From NCBI GenBank assembly GCA_950106755.1, contig OX467083.1:45460555-45524554 (forward strand): a DNA stretch of 64,000 nt. Reading direction: 5' to 3'. A program made the translations under genes and the position numbers. This DNA is from Climacium dendroides. Lineage: Eukaryota; Streptophyta; Bryopsida; Hypnales; Climaciaceae. Positions 36,680 through 49,587 of this stretch are shown here, one piece after another. Positions within the stretch are counted from its first letter, which is position 1. The number at the start of each line of letters is the position of its first letter. Below the pieces are notes generated by a model. The model made no database searches. It was not told the DNA's origin and saw nothing but the letters and a program-made list of their open reading frames with translations.

Positions 36680-37498
36680 TTAACCTCTAAAGGACCAAGA
36701 ACCCACTCTAGGCTTTTTGAAAACTTGGGTAGTCTTTGTTGACTTCATAATTTAGAAGTTTTGTATGAAAATTTTAGAATGGATGCTACTCATCATAATC
36801 TACTTGTGAAGTTTTGTTTCATGTCATTTTGATAAATATTGCAAAAGTTAGAAGGACTTTTTTAATTTCAATGTCAAAATGGGCAACAAAAAATATATTC
36901 CAAAAATATAATGAAGTAAAAGTTTTGAGGAATTTTTTGTTGCAAACAATGAAGGTAGAAACAACACATAAAATTGACTTTTGTCTTTAATTTTGAACAA
37001 ATTTAAATAAAAAAATATTAATTTTCCTCACCATTTAGGATTAATAATTTTGAATTTCTTATAAAATTTATTAGTACATTAGTTTTTTTTCATTTGGTAC
37101 CACCTTCCACTATACAACTTTTTGAAAGATAAATATGAAAGTTTTTTTGGTTAAATTTTTTCATAAATGTTTTCAATCCATTTTCCAACATATTGATTAA
37201 GTACACAAGTTATAGGATATATGATTTTTTTTCTAAAAATGTTGAAAGACAAAATTTCATCTTTTAGAAGGTCTTGAAAAGCCTATATTTTGAAGTTTTA
37301 GCACATTGAACTTGCAAGCAATGGGGATATTAATTCTAAAATTTTGGGAAAGAGCACTTGAGCAAGTTAACCAAAAGATCCTATAGTAGTTTGGTTGAAC
37401 TTGTTAAAAAATATTAATGAAGATTTTGCCCTTGCTTTAGGAATGAGTATTTTGAAGTAGTTTTAGACCACTAAACATATTGGTCCTTTGGGGGATAA
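36680..37498 (+). mobile_element. TTAA element, family I copy 1
   Basis: 819 bp. Left end TTAACCTCTAAAGGACCAAG; the right end read on the other strand is TTATCCCCCAAAGGACCAAT, giving an inverted repeat of about 19 bp. AT-rich and non-coding inside. The left third resembles 61450 onwards. Confidence 0.65.
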
Positions 37499-38511
37499 AA
37501 ATGCACTACATGATATTTTGACAAAAACAATCCAATTTCTAGAGGTGTATTCTTCATTTCTATGATATTCTTGAAAGTCATCAGTTAGCCAATTTTTGGC
37601 CTCAATATCCTCAATATAACTCCACCCATTGCAAACACAAGTTTGATAACCCCCAATAGGTAAAATTCTTCTTGTCATTTACATGTGTGGTAAGAATGTA
37701 CATTATATTAAAAAAAAATAGGATTATCTAATTTTGAGTCCAAAATAGGTTGAATTATTGTAGACCAAATATCACTAATGCATACTAATTTTAGAATTTT
37801 GCATATTTACGGGATGCACTACCATTAAAGTTTTTAGCATTTTAGGGGGTAAACTCTTTTCATACTATCTCAAATAGTGTAACTATCTTTCAATTTAGCA
37901 TTCAACTTGCATCAACATTCATCCAACTATTCACACTAATTATACAACATTCATCCACCTTCATCAACATTCACCCAATTATTCACAACAATTATACTAC
38001 GTGCATCCAATATTCTTTCCAATTGTATATAATTGGATCTTGCATGGCATTGATGTGTCCTAATAGAGAAATGGGAGGGGAAAATTACTACCACTTGCAA
38101 AATTAGTGTCACCAACAAAATTTTGATTTTTAGAAATTGGTACAATGTATGGATACTTCAATGAACACTAATACAAAATAGTGTGACTTTATTAAAAAAT
38201 AGTGTTGCACGCACTATTGGGTCTAATCAATGTAGAACTAATTCATATGTAGCATTGAAATGAAGAATCAACTATTTCAATCAATTTGCAAGTGATACTA
38301 ATTTTGAACCCTCTTTGATGGAATAAATTATCATAGTGTAAGTTGGGCACCTCCAAATCCGCCAATTTTTACTAGTGCGCCTAATTACTCATAGTAGATT
38401 GGTCAAATTTTCATTGATTTTCTTCTTGTCAAGTGAAAAGAGGTTCCAATCAAAGAATACCATATTCAAAAATTGTAAAGGGTTCAAAATTGTGATGGGT
38501 CCAAAATATTA
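37499..38511. other. AT-rich intergenic DNA
   Basis: No gene. A short local near-repeat CATTCATCCAACTATTCACAC recurs around 37915-37990. GGGGGTAAAC near 37850 resembles a TTAA element end. Confidence 0.45.
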
Positions 38512-38523
38512 TTTCTTCCACAT

Positions 38524-38815
38524 AGGTACATATTGATTTTAGAGATGTATCTAGAGTGATGTTTGTAAATCATTTCATAGGTACATATTGATTTTGGAGA
38601 TGTACCCAAAGTGATGTTTGTAAATCGTTTTTTCCACATAGGTACATATTGATTTTGGAGATGTACCCAAAATGATGTTTTTAAATCGTTTCTTCCATGT
38701 AGGTACATATTGATTTTGGAGATGAACCCAGAGTGATGTTTTTAAATCATTTCTTCCACATAGGTACATATTGATTTGGGAGATGTACCCCAAGTGATGA
38801 TGCCAATTTTGGGTC
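38524..38815. repeat. 61-bp tandem array, five copies
   Basis: AGGTACATATTGATTTTGG-type units begin at 38524, 38579, 38640, 38701 and 38762 (spacing 55, 61, 61, 61). They differ by a few bases each. A related single unit, with ACATATGTACATGCTGATTTTGG, lies near 62452. Open frames across the array only reflect its period. Confidence 0.9.
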
Positions 38816-38851
38816 AATGGCGCACTTGGGGGGCACCTTTAGTTAGCTACT

Positions 38852-39126
38852 ACACTAAAATTGTTAAATAGTATTGGCTATACTAATTGTCAACAATAAC
38901 ACTAATTGTGATTTGCAAGGTTAGTGTTAGAACATTATTTACCCATTCTAACACTATTTTAGCTCTATAGTAAAATTTGGTCATTTCAACATTTCTAGGA
39001 GAGTACATTTAGTGTTAGATGGGAACAAAATATAGAAGTTGGAATGGTGGAGAAAAATAGTATTGGGGTGAAAAACAAGAAACAACACTAATTATCACCC
39101 AACACTATTTGTCAATTTTAGTGTAC
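38852..39126. mobile_element. CACTA-like MITE
   Basis: The ends are imperfect inverted repeats of about 28 bp: TACACTAAAATTGTTAAATA on the left and the reverse complement of TACACTAAAATTGACAAATA on the right. A possible 3-bp ACT duplication flanks it. The interior repeats the word AACACTA many times. Non-coding. Confidence 0.6.
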
Positions 39127-39825
39127 TGTTGCCACCATGTCACTGCTCCAGGGTAGATGTGATCTTCTCTGCTTTCAGTTAATTTACTTTTTCAACTTCC
39201 ATCTGCCCCACCTACTGTACTGATTTCCACTTTTTACGGTAATAGCCGCCACTCTGGACTGTGACGTGGAATTCCGTGGTAACATAACAATTTCAATATG
39301 TGAATGACATTGCAAGCAATGCTTCTCTTGCCGACAAAATTTTGCCAGCTCTGATTTTTTTTTAAAAAGCAATAAGCTAATACATTGACATCTCTCCAAA
39401 TTTAATTCAATGACATGCTACGATTGAATAACATTATAATTGTTTTTCAAAAAAATAGTTGATTGCAAGCCTTAGGGACCAATAATCCCAAAATTGGCTA
39501 AATTTCACTCGGTTTCTATTAAATGTTTTCATGTCCTTGGTGTAAATTTTTTTTTAAAAATCTTCTAGGAATGGACATTTGGCTAATTACCCTAAACCCA
39601 TTCTAGGATCATTGCTAGGGACATTGTAAGCCCTAGAGACATTGCAAGCCCGAAGGGCACTAAGAGATAGTTGCCATTGAGGGCCCGAATGTCTAAGTTC
39701 CGGAGCTTTTATCAAGCTCTATTGTGTTGTAGAATGTACTAGGGTGTCCAAACACCCCTTTAGCCTCTAGTCTGTGAAAAATGGAAATATAGACTTGGAA
39801 GGGTTGGAGGATCAATTCTATCTAC

Positions 39826-40105
39826 GAAAACATCCAAATCCAATCATTTTTTTGAACAAAATTGATGCATTAATGTCTACAAGGGATTACTTGTCAAGCC
39901 TTTGTTGGTAATTATTTAAGTGATGTTAGATACATGGAAAGGTAGTTATGGGTTGTTTATAGGATGTTTATGACTCCACTCTATGGACAGTTTTGTAATT
40001 TTAGGGTGAACCATGTCAAGAATTCACAAAAATTACAATGTTAATCAAGAAATTATAATTCCACTTGGGTTTGATTCATGAACCAAGCACACAACTCTGA
40101 AGATG
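39826..40105 (+). repeat. Dispersed repeat H copy 1
   Basis: About 280 bp, from AAAACATCCAAATCCAATCA to the CTCTGAAGATG region. It is repeated directly at 41499-41785, about 1.67 kb on, and in reverse at 25765-26420. Confidence 0.75.
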
Positions 40106-40347
40106 GTTTCGCTACATATAAACATTAAAATGTAATTGAGTAATAGAAAATCATACTACAATTTTTTTGAAAACTAATAATTCATCTTTAATTTATAGTT
40201 GCTCCTATAGTATAAAGTAAATTGGGGTTGAGTTTTTTTTACTTGTGCCAAGGACATATGAATTGCCCATCATGTATTCATATATCATATTTTATACATG
40301 ATGTATATTTTATCTCATCAATACAAAGTGGTTTGACTTTATATGTT

Positions 40348-41305
40348 TTAACCCGTAAAGGTTTTGAACTATGTTGTCACCAAAACGCTCCAAAGCTGCC
40401 ATTTCTAGTAGAAGTATCAAATTTTAGAGGAAAAAAAAACATTTTTTGAACACATGTAATTGTAGGATCTTGTAGTATACTAGTTTCAAAAGATGTGAAG
40501 GAAATTTAAAAATTTTCACTGTGTAGATTGCAAGATATTAGTGTTTGAAGTGAAAAAAATTATTTTTTGGGCCTTCCTCAAAATAGGATAGGTGCACTTC
40601 ACAAGGTCACATTTGTATGACACAATGTCGAATATGGAGGTTACTCTTTGGATTCATTCTTCAAAGGAAGTTGGATACATGCTTGAAAAATATTAGATCA
40701 TTTGGAATTGTATAACATATAGGAAAAAAATAGTAAGTGGAAAGAAGTAGAAAATGATTCAAAATATTAAATTGTTGAGAATTTATTTATGGAAATGAAA
40801 AATTCCAATACTAATGATTGTAATGTTGTAATAATCAATTTACACCTAATATTTTTATTTCATTTTCCAAAAATATTGAAATTTGAATTAAATAAAGGAT
40901 TTCAAAATTTATCTTAGAGTAGAGATTCTATGACTAGCCACAAACTAGTCACAATCTAAAACTCTTCATAACTTTCATTTCATTAATTAATCAAAATGGA
41001 ATGATTCAAAGCTCTTCATGCATATATATAAAAGTAGAAAACCAATTTTTAATTTTTATTTTAAAAAAAGAGATTTAAAAAAAATTAGCTACCTGGGCTG
41101 CCTACCAAGCAATGAAAACTACATGGCATACAATAAACTTTAAACCATGTGGTCAAAAGTTATGAAAATTTTTGGGCCTTAAAGCTTCTCCTTGGGTATA
41201 TATTGTGTGAAAATTTCAAAAAATAAAAATAGAAATTCCATTCACAGTGAAGTGCCAAAAAACACTATGTTGTCCAAAAGTGCAATTTAGGGCTTTAGGG
41301 GTTGA
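40348..41305 (+). mobile_element. TTAA element, family D copy 2
   Basis: 958 bp. Left end TTAACCCGTAAAGG; right end GGGCTTTAGGGGTTGAA, which reverse-complements to TTCAACCCCTAAAGCCC. The left part shares GTAGGATCTTGTAGTATACTAG and GATTGCAAGATATT with the D copy at 57001; the right part matches the D copy ending at 31780. It lies between two direct copies of repeat H. No coding capacity. Confidence 0.65.
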
Positions 41306-41498
41306 ATTGATGTTTGCCCATGAATCCTACAACATTGATAGAAGAGACTCTGCAATTTTCATATTCAAAGAAAGTTTTGCTTGTCTACTATAGAGTAGTT
41401 ATTCATATGTCTTTTTAATAGTATCTTGTAAAGTAGACCAATCCAATCCCATTCATTGCCCAATTCTTTTCCCTACTTTTAGCCCCAAATCTATTTAG

Positions 41499-41785
41499 AA
41501 AAAACATCCAAATCCATTCATTTTTTCTGACAAAATCAACGCATTAATCCCTACAAGGGATTTCTTGTAAGTCTCTTGTTGGTGATTACTTAAATGCCAT
41601 TCAGTACATAGAAAGGCAATCATGTGTTGTTTATGGAACGTTTATGACTCCATTCTATAGATAGTTTTGTAATTTCAAGGCAGACCACTTCAAGAATTCA
41701 TAGAAATTACAATTTTAATCAGAAAATTGTAATGCCACTTGAGTTTGATTTGTGAAATAAGCACACACCTCTGAAAAATATGTGC
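41499..41785 (+). repeat. Dispersed repeat H copy 2
   Basis: Direct repeat of 39826-40105 with scattered differences. The sequence just upstream (GTAGACCAATCCAATCC, 41431-41447) is also shared with the third copy. Confidence 0.75.
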
Positions 41786-42049
41786 TACTCTTGGACTTGG
41801 CCCCAAAATATTCCAATATTGATAATCAGAGTGGTATAGGGGAGGGCTCAAAAATCGCTCAGGCATTAAGAACCATCCCTACAAAAGTGTTTAAAATTGT
41901 GCACAAGGATGTATAAATGGAAATGACTTTGTGTGGTGAGAAACTACCATCTCATGTGTGTGGTTTTAGGCTATTGAGTAGGTGACATGGGTCACTATTA
42001 TGTGTCGTTTTTGCTCATAATAAAGTACTAAATTTGGTGAGGTCTACAA

Positions 42050-42660
42050 AATGGATTTGAAATATAAAAAAAAGTTGCAAAAAACATGTCTGAGGTTGAA
42101 CCTCCTTTTACTAAAACAATTGTTAGTCACTCATAAATTTTTGGATTGATATGAAATTTTAGCCACACAAACCATACTAGTATGTGCAACTTTTCCAATA
42201 AAATTTATTAAAAACAGACACTATATGAAGAAGAAACAAGCTGCTGAAGTTCATTGTAATTCAAAAATGTTGGGATTTCGAACTTCAAATTGCTCCCAAA
42301 TATTCAAAACAACTTGGATTGACATGAAAATTTTACCGCAATAACTAAAGTACAAGGGGAAGATAATCCAACAAATTTTATTATAAACAAACATTGGATG
42401 AAGGAGATACAAGCTCCTAAAGTTGCAACCATCAAATGTAGTTTGGTGTACTGAAATTGAACCTGTGAACTTTGATTGGCTTTCAAAAAATAATTACATC
42501 TTGGATTGATGTGAAAACTTTACCAAACAAACTAGAAGAGAGAGTGTAAATTTCCCAACAAGTTTGATTGAATTTGGACATTGGATGCAAAAGTTATAGC
42601 ACTTTGAATTGGACTTGAAACTATGTGATCGAGGACATTGGGGCGTTTAGGGGTTGTAAT
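42050..42660 (-). mobile_element. TTAA element, family F copy 3
   Basis: Reverse copy of the element at 59516-60496 with the same three internal modules (CCAATAAAATTTATT, ACTAGTATGTGCAAC, GAACCTGTGAACTTTGATTGGC). It ends GGCGTTTAGGGGTTGTAA, a decayed TTAA end. The left boundary is approximate. Confidence 0.6.
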
Positions 42661-42889
42661 AAATTTTGATTTACAATGGGTAGTGAATTGAATGGAAACG
42701 TACGGTGGATCATTCTTAAACTCACTAGCTCCATTCAAAGGCATGTTTTGACTCACTATAGTTGTACCTATGAGCATTAATATGGACCTAGGCACTTTTG
42801 ACTTTGAAAAATCATATCTTATTCATTCCAAGTTAGAAAATTAAAATTAAAATGTACATTGTTATAAAGTAGTCTACTCTAAAAGCGAG

Positions 42890-43270
42890 TGGCCTCTTCA
42901 AATTGCCCCTATATTTAGGTTTGAAATGGATAGTAGGTGGTTCTTAAATGGACCTCTCAAGCCATTGAGAGAATCAAGAAAAAAACATTATTTATTGTTG
43001 GCCTTCATTTACTGAAATCACTTTAGAAGTTGCAAGTGGTCAGATTTTGAAAGACCTAGGATCACAAATAGGTGCCTACAACAATTTTTTTTGAAAATTC
43101 ATAAGTAATTCAAAAATGATTCAAAAAATATGAAACCACTTGTGTGACGTTCCGAATCCATTTTTCTTTCTCTGAAAAATGATCCAAAAATATTTCTATT
43201 CATAAAAACCTTCGAAAAAGGGGGGACCAGCTGATAAATGGTCTCTTTAAGGCCATACTACCTTATTCCT
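42890..43270 (+). repeat. Dispersed repeat G copy 2
   Basis: Matches 28985-29415 block by block, including AATAGGTGCCTAC and ATATGAAACCACTTGTGT, and ends CATACTACCTTATTC. Confidence 0.55.
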
Positions 43271-44178
43271 CATTTCTCTTTCTCCCTTCAAAAAAAGTAA
43301 AATGTCTTCTATTTTTGTACAGGAGTCTTTCTTCCCTTAACTTAGATGCACTCTTTTTGAGCCTTCTCCCTTAAGGTAGAACTACCCATTACCACCATTT
43401 ATCCAATTCCCCCACCTACAGGTTCCTCCCATTTCCATCACTGGCCCATCTTATTACTATAATCTTACTCATCCAAGATCATGATGGCAATGCACTGGAG
43501 AGTGGACACATCAGCCCACGCTTCAACAATGGTCTGGTCATACTTTACCAAGGGTCTACTCACAGTTTTACATTTTAGCTTTGAAAAATCATAAGGAATT
43601 CAATTCTTGTCAGAATGTCTTTATTTTTTTTGCAATTGACTTCTCTCAAACAATTCAATCTCTGAAAAATATGAGAGCTCATAAATAGCTTCTCCAAAGT
43701 ACCTAGATAACAAATCTGTATGGTAATGGGTAGTTCTACCTTAATAGGCTTGAGTCTGGTTGCCCACCGTTGGTGTCATCCCCAAGGCGGAAGCCCTTTT
43801 GTCTTGTTCATTGTTGTTGTTGCTGATGGAAAGTATCTGATTTCAATGAGTGCCAATAGCAATAAAAACGAGAGCAAAAACAATTCACACCAAAGCTTGT
43901 GCTCACATGATTCATAGGTTGCCGTTATCCAAGCTAAAGTATGTCTCTTTTTTTTCTTCTCTTTTTTTTTCCCTTGCCCATGCTTTTGGGGGGCACTTCA
44001 ATGGATTTGTACAACAGCGGACCAACAACTATATAATGTGTGCACTCGAGAAGACCAGCCACATGTTAACTTTCTGCAACAAAGGACCGAGAGGTTATCC
44101 ATTCAACCCTAGAAGAAGACATGGGCCTCCTTTGGAGGTTGGATCCATCCTTTCTTCCTGATGCACAAAGCCTTAATT
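43271..44178. other. Intergenic DNA
   Basis: Slightly less AT-rich than its surroundings. Two forward open frames (43720-43917 and 43850-44161) overlap in different frames and show no domain. No gene is called. Confidence 0.4.
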
Positions 44179-44760
44179 TTAACCTAAAGTCCCAAAGTCT
44201 CTATGGGGGATTTTTGGGATTTCGGGTAGGCTTGGGTGATCTCCATTTTTGACATAGTTTTTTGAAACTTTTTTTGAAGATAGGAAATCAGATTAGCTTC
44301 TGGGAATATAATTTTTATTTCAATCAATGCCCGAAAACAAAAGTTATACCATCATGAGTCTAAAAAGCAACTCGAAGGGTAGCAACGCCCCCCAAATAAA
44401 AATAAAGTTAATTTTTTTTAGAAAAAAATTCTCAAAGATTGTATTTTTGTCTACATCTGAAGTTTTGATTCATTCCATTTGGACTAGTGATGAGAAAGTT
44501 ATGGAAAATCTTAGTTTTGGGGCAATCTAAGCATCTTCTTAAAAAAAATCTTGAATTTGTCACTTTAAATGCAAATATCTTACAATCTAGAAGGTCAAAG
44601 TTCCTAAAAACATTTCCACACATATTTATACTAGTGTAGTACAAGATCTTAAGGTTAGATGTATAAAAAAAATAATTAATTTTTTTTTTATCTTTATAAT
44701 AGAAATGATATTTTTGAGTGGATTTTGATGGAAAAAAGGCCTTGGGACTTTAGGGGTGAA
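44179..44760 (-). mobile_element. TTAA element, family D copy 3
   Basis: 582 bp. Left end TTAACCTAAAGTCCCAAAG; the right end, GCCTTGGGACTTTAGGGGTGAA, reverse-complements to TTCACCCCTAAAGTCCCAAG. The interior matches, in reverse, the copy at 57001-57897. Confidence 0.75.
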
Positions 44761-47528
44761 GGTCTATGCATCCCAAAAGTGGATGTGCCTTGGTCAACCT
44801 TGATTGTAACTTTCAAATTAGCTATTTTTGGAATTTGATTTATGGTAGTTTACTCTTAAAACGTCCATCTAAGGAGGAAAATAGGTCTATGGTGAAATAA
44901 GAAGATGGAAATGTGGTTTCCATATTTTTCGTAAAGCCAAAATGAGCAACAGTTCTATAGGAAGTGAAATCAGATTTTTCTGAGCCATAATGAATTAAAG
45001 ACGTACGATTTTATGCAAATCTTTGGGGTTTAGGTATCTACAAATGCTCATAGACTGCACCAATGAAGAAGACAAAATGAATTGTTAAAAGAGAGCCACA
45101 AAGTCCAAGAAGCCATGAAAGTAGAGTCCAAAATTGTGCAAGAAACTCGTAAATGCGTTTAGTTGGAAAACAAAATCATAAGAAGTGTATAGTTGCCATT
45201 TTCTTCAATGGAGATGGGTCCCAAATTATAGCGCATCACTTTTATATTACATTCATGAATACTTGAAAATGATTGCACACCCTCTACAACTACAGATAAT
45301 GGTTTTTTATAATGACTCATTAAATAACCCATTTGTAATTATACAAAAGTTGCAACAGTAGCAAGCATGATGTCAAGAACTCTTCAAAAAAATGCATGCT
45401 AAACCACACTTGTGGAGCACATGCACTTTCTGTTGAATTAGAAATGTTGTACATCGTTTTGGCCCCTTCTATACGAGCAACTGAAAATGACTAGGTGGAA
45501 ATCAAGTAGACTACTATAAACTAAGAAAATGAAGCTTAACAAGTCTTGTTTCTACTCCATTTGAAGAATGTCAAAAATTGAAAGAGTTATTGAAATTGAA
45601 AGCTCCATGTGTTAGAATCCAAATAACATAGTATGGTGTGTTTTTCATTTGTATTTATATATTTTTTAATGGATTTGAAATTTAAATTATACAATCATGT
45701 TTTTCATTCTATCTTACATTAATGGTAAGAATTATAGATTATTCTAATATATTTTCTAATTGATGTAATTTTTTTTTAGCTTTAAAAAAATACAATAATT
45801 TTATTTTTCCATCAAAATTATTGGAAAAAATAATGTAAATAGAAAATATAGTTTTCCACTAGTAAAAAATATCAAAATTTTACGCATCAACTAAATAAAA
45901 GAATAAATTTGGTTTAATAGTCAAATTTGACTTCAAGGTCTTTGTTGTGGTTGTTTTGGGTGTAAAAATAGAATAACCAATTGAATACTTTTTTTACTAA
46001 TCACCATTTCTATTTTTACCTCTTGAGAAATTTTCAAATGCTTTAGATTGTTTTTGCTATTTTTACTTATTTATGTTCAAAATTTACAACTAAAATGATA
46101 ACAATTATAATTTTTCACAAAACAAATTGAGATTTTTCACAATTATAAGTAATAAAAGTATAAAATTATTGTTTGAATACAATTTAAAAATTTAAATTTA
46201 GCTTAGATATGATGTTTGACCATTTCACAATGGATCAAGTCCTTTAGGGGTTAATTTCTCCTTACCTTCCGTGTGCTTTGGTATTGCAAAACAATGCCTT
46301 AACTTCAATGTATCTATTACCGTACTATCCATGTGTAAGCAATTGGAGAACATGCAAAAAAAATTCTTCTTGCAAGTTTCATTCCAACTTAAAGGCAATA
46401 AGCCTAAAATTTAGTAAAAAAAAGCTTGCAACCACACAATGTGTGGTGCCTGTGTGGTGGCATGAAATCACTATAGATGAAACTATGTAGTCTTGTATGG
46501 TAGGTGTTTGGTTACATGTAGTGTATGATGAATGGCATGTCTACCTTAGTTAACTTAACCCAATAAGGACTCTATAGATTACAATGGTGCAATAAATGAC
46601 TTCACCATTGACTATAGTAAAAGCAATTGGACCTATTGGTTCAATAACCAAAGAGTTTTGGTGACTACCTTGATCATGGGGGCCAAGTCCTAGGATTAAA
46701 GCTTTCTATAATTAAACACAAATATATTTTTGTTTTTTTATCACAAGATTGTGAGATTTTCATCTTCCCCACAAGCAAACAAGTGACTGTATGTTCACCA
46801 TTGAGATTGTTCATTGATGAAAAATCAAGTTCAAAATATCTTTTTCAAAACTTGATTCATAGTGTATTGGATTGGCATTTCTAGGGACATGATAATAGCA
46901 TGGGGACAAGAAAATTGATGTATATTGTAGGTATGCAATTCCTCTCAAACTTTGATTTATACACATGTACGAAAGATGATGAATTTTAGGTTTTTATAAA
47001 TTCCTAAGGTTCCATAGTGCAAAAATTTGAGACCATGAGTGGTCAAATTTTGTTGATCATATTGGGCGAGGGCAAAAAAACAATTTCTTCCATTTTCAAA
47101 CATTATAATCTTTCAAACCATACGGTCAAAGTTGCTGAAAATTGTAGAAGATATTCCTACAATAGCATATTTTAATTTTGTATATAATATAAAATATAAA
47201 TGGCATTTCTTGTCTTACAAGATGAAATTGATGATGGACATTCAATTCTTATGTGATTTCAATCAAGCATACCAAATTTGGATTTTAAAAAAGAAAAAAA
47301 TTAATTTTTGATGAATTGTTTCATTTAAATTCATGGTTTTAAATGATAATTGATTGAAAAGCATTGGTGATGAACTTTTTAGTTTGATTCCATAGATATG
47401 TAAGAAACATTCATACACACATCTTTCATATTAAAAAACATACCGATAAGTAACAAAAATATAATTAATGAAGAGTGCAATGTGATGCGTCGTAAGACTA
47501 AATTTTATAAAATAGATATCTCTATAAT
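44761..47528. other. AT-rich intergenic DNA
   Basis: No gene. CAAGTCCTTTAGGGGTTAA at 46236-46254 is a good right-hand TTAA element end whose left partner could not be found, so an older element is likely here. Confidence 0.45.
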
Positions 47529-49173
47529 TTAACTTGAAGGTTTGGACAAGTTCCTATGACCTCAATTTTTGAAATAATTTTTTGAATTTTTTTGAAGATA
47601 GAAAAGCACACTAGCTTTCTATTGACATAATTTTTATTTCAATTGGTGCTTAAGAGCAAATTTAGGCCACCCTAAATTCAAAATGGAGGTTGTTGGGCAA
47701 AATCTCTAAACAAAATTTTCAGATTTTTCTTTTGATAAGAAATATTTTGGTCTATATGGAAAGATTTAATTCATTCACTACTTATATGATCCAAAATATA
47801 TCCATACTCGTAGGATATGTACGTACCAAAACATATACACATCTTTATATGTCAAAATATATATTTATATGTATAATACATATATATCTCATAATATATC
47901 TATACTCATATACACCATGAATAAAGATGAAATGATTCAAATATCATTCCAAATAATTGTATAAAATCATTGTGAATGATGTCAGAACCTATATGGGTGC
48001 CACGGTTGCATTAAAATCAAAATTAAGAATATGAGAACTTTTTAAAAAGCTAATACAAGCCTCTATAATCCCTCTAAATTTCAAGTCATAGTAGATTAAA
48101 GTCTCCTTCTCCAAATTTAGTAGTAGTTCAATACATCTTTGTTTCTAAAGGCATATCTTACTCATAAAAACTCCAAATGCTTTGAAAGTGCTTCGGAAAG
48201 CAAGGGATGTCATAAATAAAAATTTCAAATTTCAACTTCAAGCTTCAAGTACTTTATCTTTTATGATGCTCTAAAATTAAGACTAAAAACATTTAGTGGC
48301 AACTCTAATCTACCATTCCAACCTCGTATCACAGGCCATAGGTAAAATAGTCTCTACTCTTTTTTCTACAACATAACTACGAAAATATTTATTCTAACCT
48401 TCTTTAATAAACAAAGGTTAGAAAAAAAAGTCCAAGAATAGGATCCTAAAATTACAACTAGAGGTATAAATCTTCAACACTTTGCAACTAATTGCCAAGC
48501 TGGAGACTTGGTTGGCTATCAAAGTCCATTGAAGATTGTTCTGTCAATTCAAGTTCAATTCCCTTTAAACCCATTGAATATTTTAGGTGGCCCATGATTT
48601 GGCACTTGCTAATGAGAGTAGAAACTAAATATCCAATCGGACACCTACACCCTTGAATCAATGACAAGATGCAATACATCCAAGATTTATTAACAAAAAT
48701 ATAAAAATCTCTAGCATTGAAATAAATTGTGGTTTTCAGTATGCCCCTCTTTTTTTCTTCCTTTAATTCCTTTCAATAAAGTTTTTTTTATCCAAACCCA
48801 AACAAACGCTACATTAAACAAAATTTCTATACAATATAAACATTTTCATTACAACAACTCACTATTAAAAATTACAATAGTTTACAAATAGTGTTCATGT
48901 TGACATTTAATATTGGTAATACTAATAGTGTTGTTGACATTTAGTAATAGAATTTGGAATTGTATTGCAAACACTAAATATCATTATTAATCTATTGATG
49001 AAAAAGTTGTGGACAATTTTTGAGCTCAATTTTCACAACTTCTTAAGAAACAAAGTTCCAAATAGTTTGGTGTGCTTCAATTCTTTCTTAGAATTGATAA
49101 GAATTTAGATTTCTCTTCTAATTCATACCTATTTTTATGTAATAATTTCCTTAGAATGTAAATCAATGTACAT

Positions 49174-49252
<79 letters not shown>

Positions 49253-49587
49253 AATTCTCTAACTCTCAACCCAATTCTTCATTTAAAAAAATTTATATTC
49301 AAAATCTATATTGCAAGAATTTTAAGTTAAGAAGATTGAAAGCCTTCAAATTTAGTTAGGCTAGATCCAAAAGAAAAGATTTCCTTACATTCAATGCAAA
49401 TATCTTAAAGTCTATAAAGTGAAAGTTTTTAAATTTCTTCTACACAATCTCAAACTAGTTTAGTGCAAGATCCTAAGGTTAGATATGCAAGAAAAACAAA
49501 GTTCTTAAAGTTTTACACTTTACAATAGAAATAGAAATTTTGAGTATTTTTTGCCAAAGAAAAAGGCCTTGGTCCTTCAAGGGTTAA
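47529..49587 (-). mobile_element. TTAA element, family D copy 4 (interrupted)
   Basis: Left part 47529-47710 (TTGAAGATAGAAAAGCACACTAGC, ATAATTTTTATTTCAATTGG) and right part 49370-49587 (CAATGCAAATATCTTAAAGTC, GGCCTTGGTCCTTCAAGGGTTAA) match the two ends of D copy 3. The 1.6 kb between them is foreign AT-rich DNA with a large microsatellite, so the copy was split by a later insertion or rearrangement. Confidence 0.55.
49174..49250. repeat. (CA)n(TA)n compound microsatellite
   Basis: About 9 CA units followed by about 29 TA units. Confidence 0.95.

Noticed and set aside
38484..38817. Open frames with repeated protein units (NMYLCGRNDLKTS type)
   Set aside because: They are produced by the 61-bp tandem DNA repeat, run in two frames, and have no gene context.
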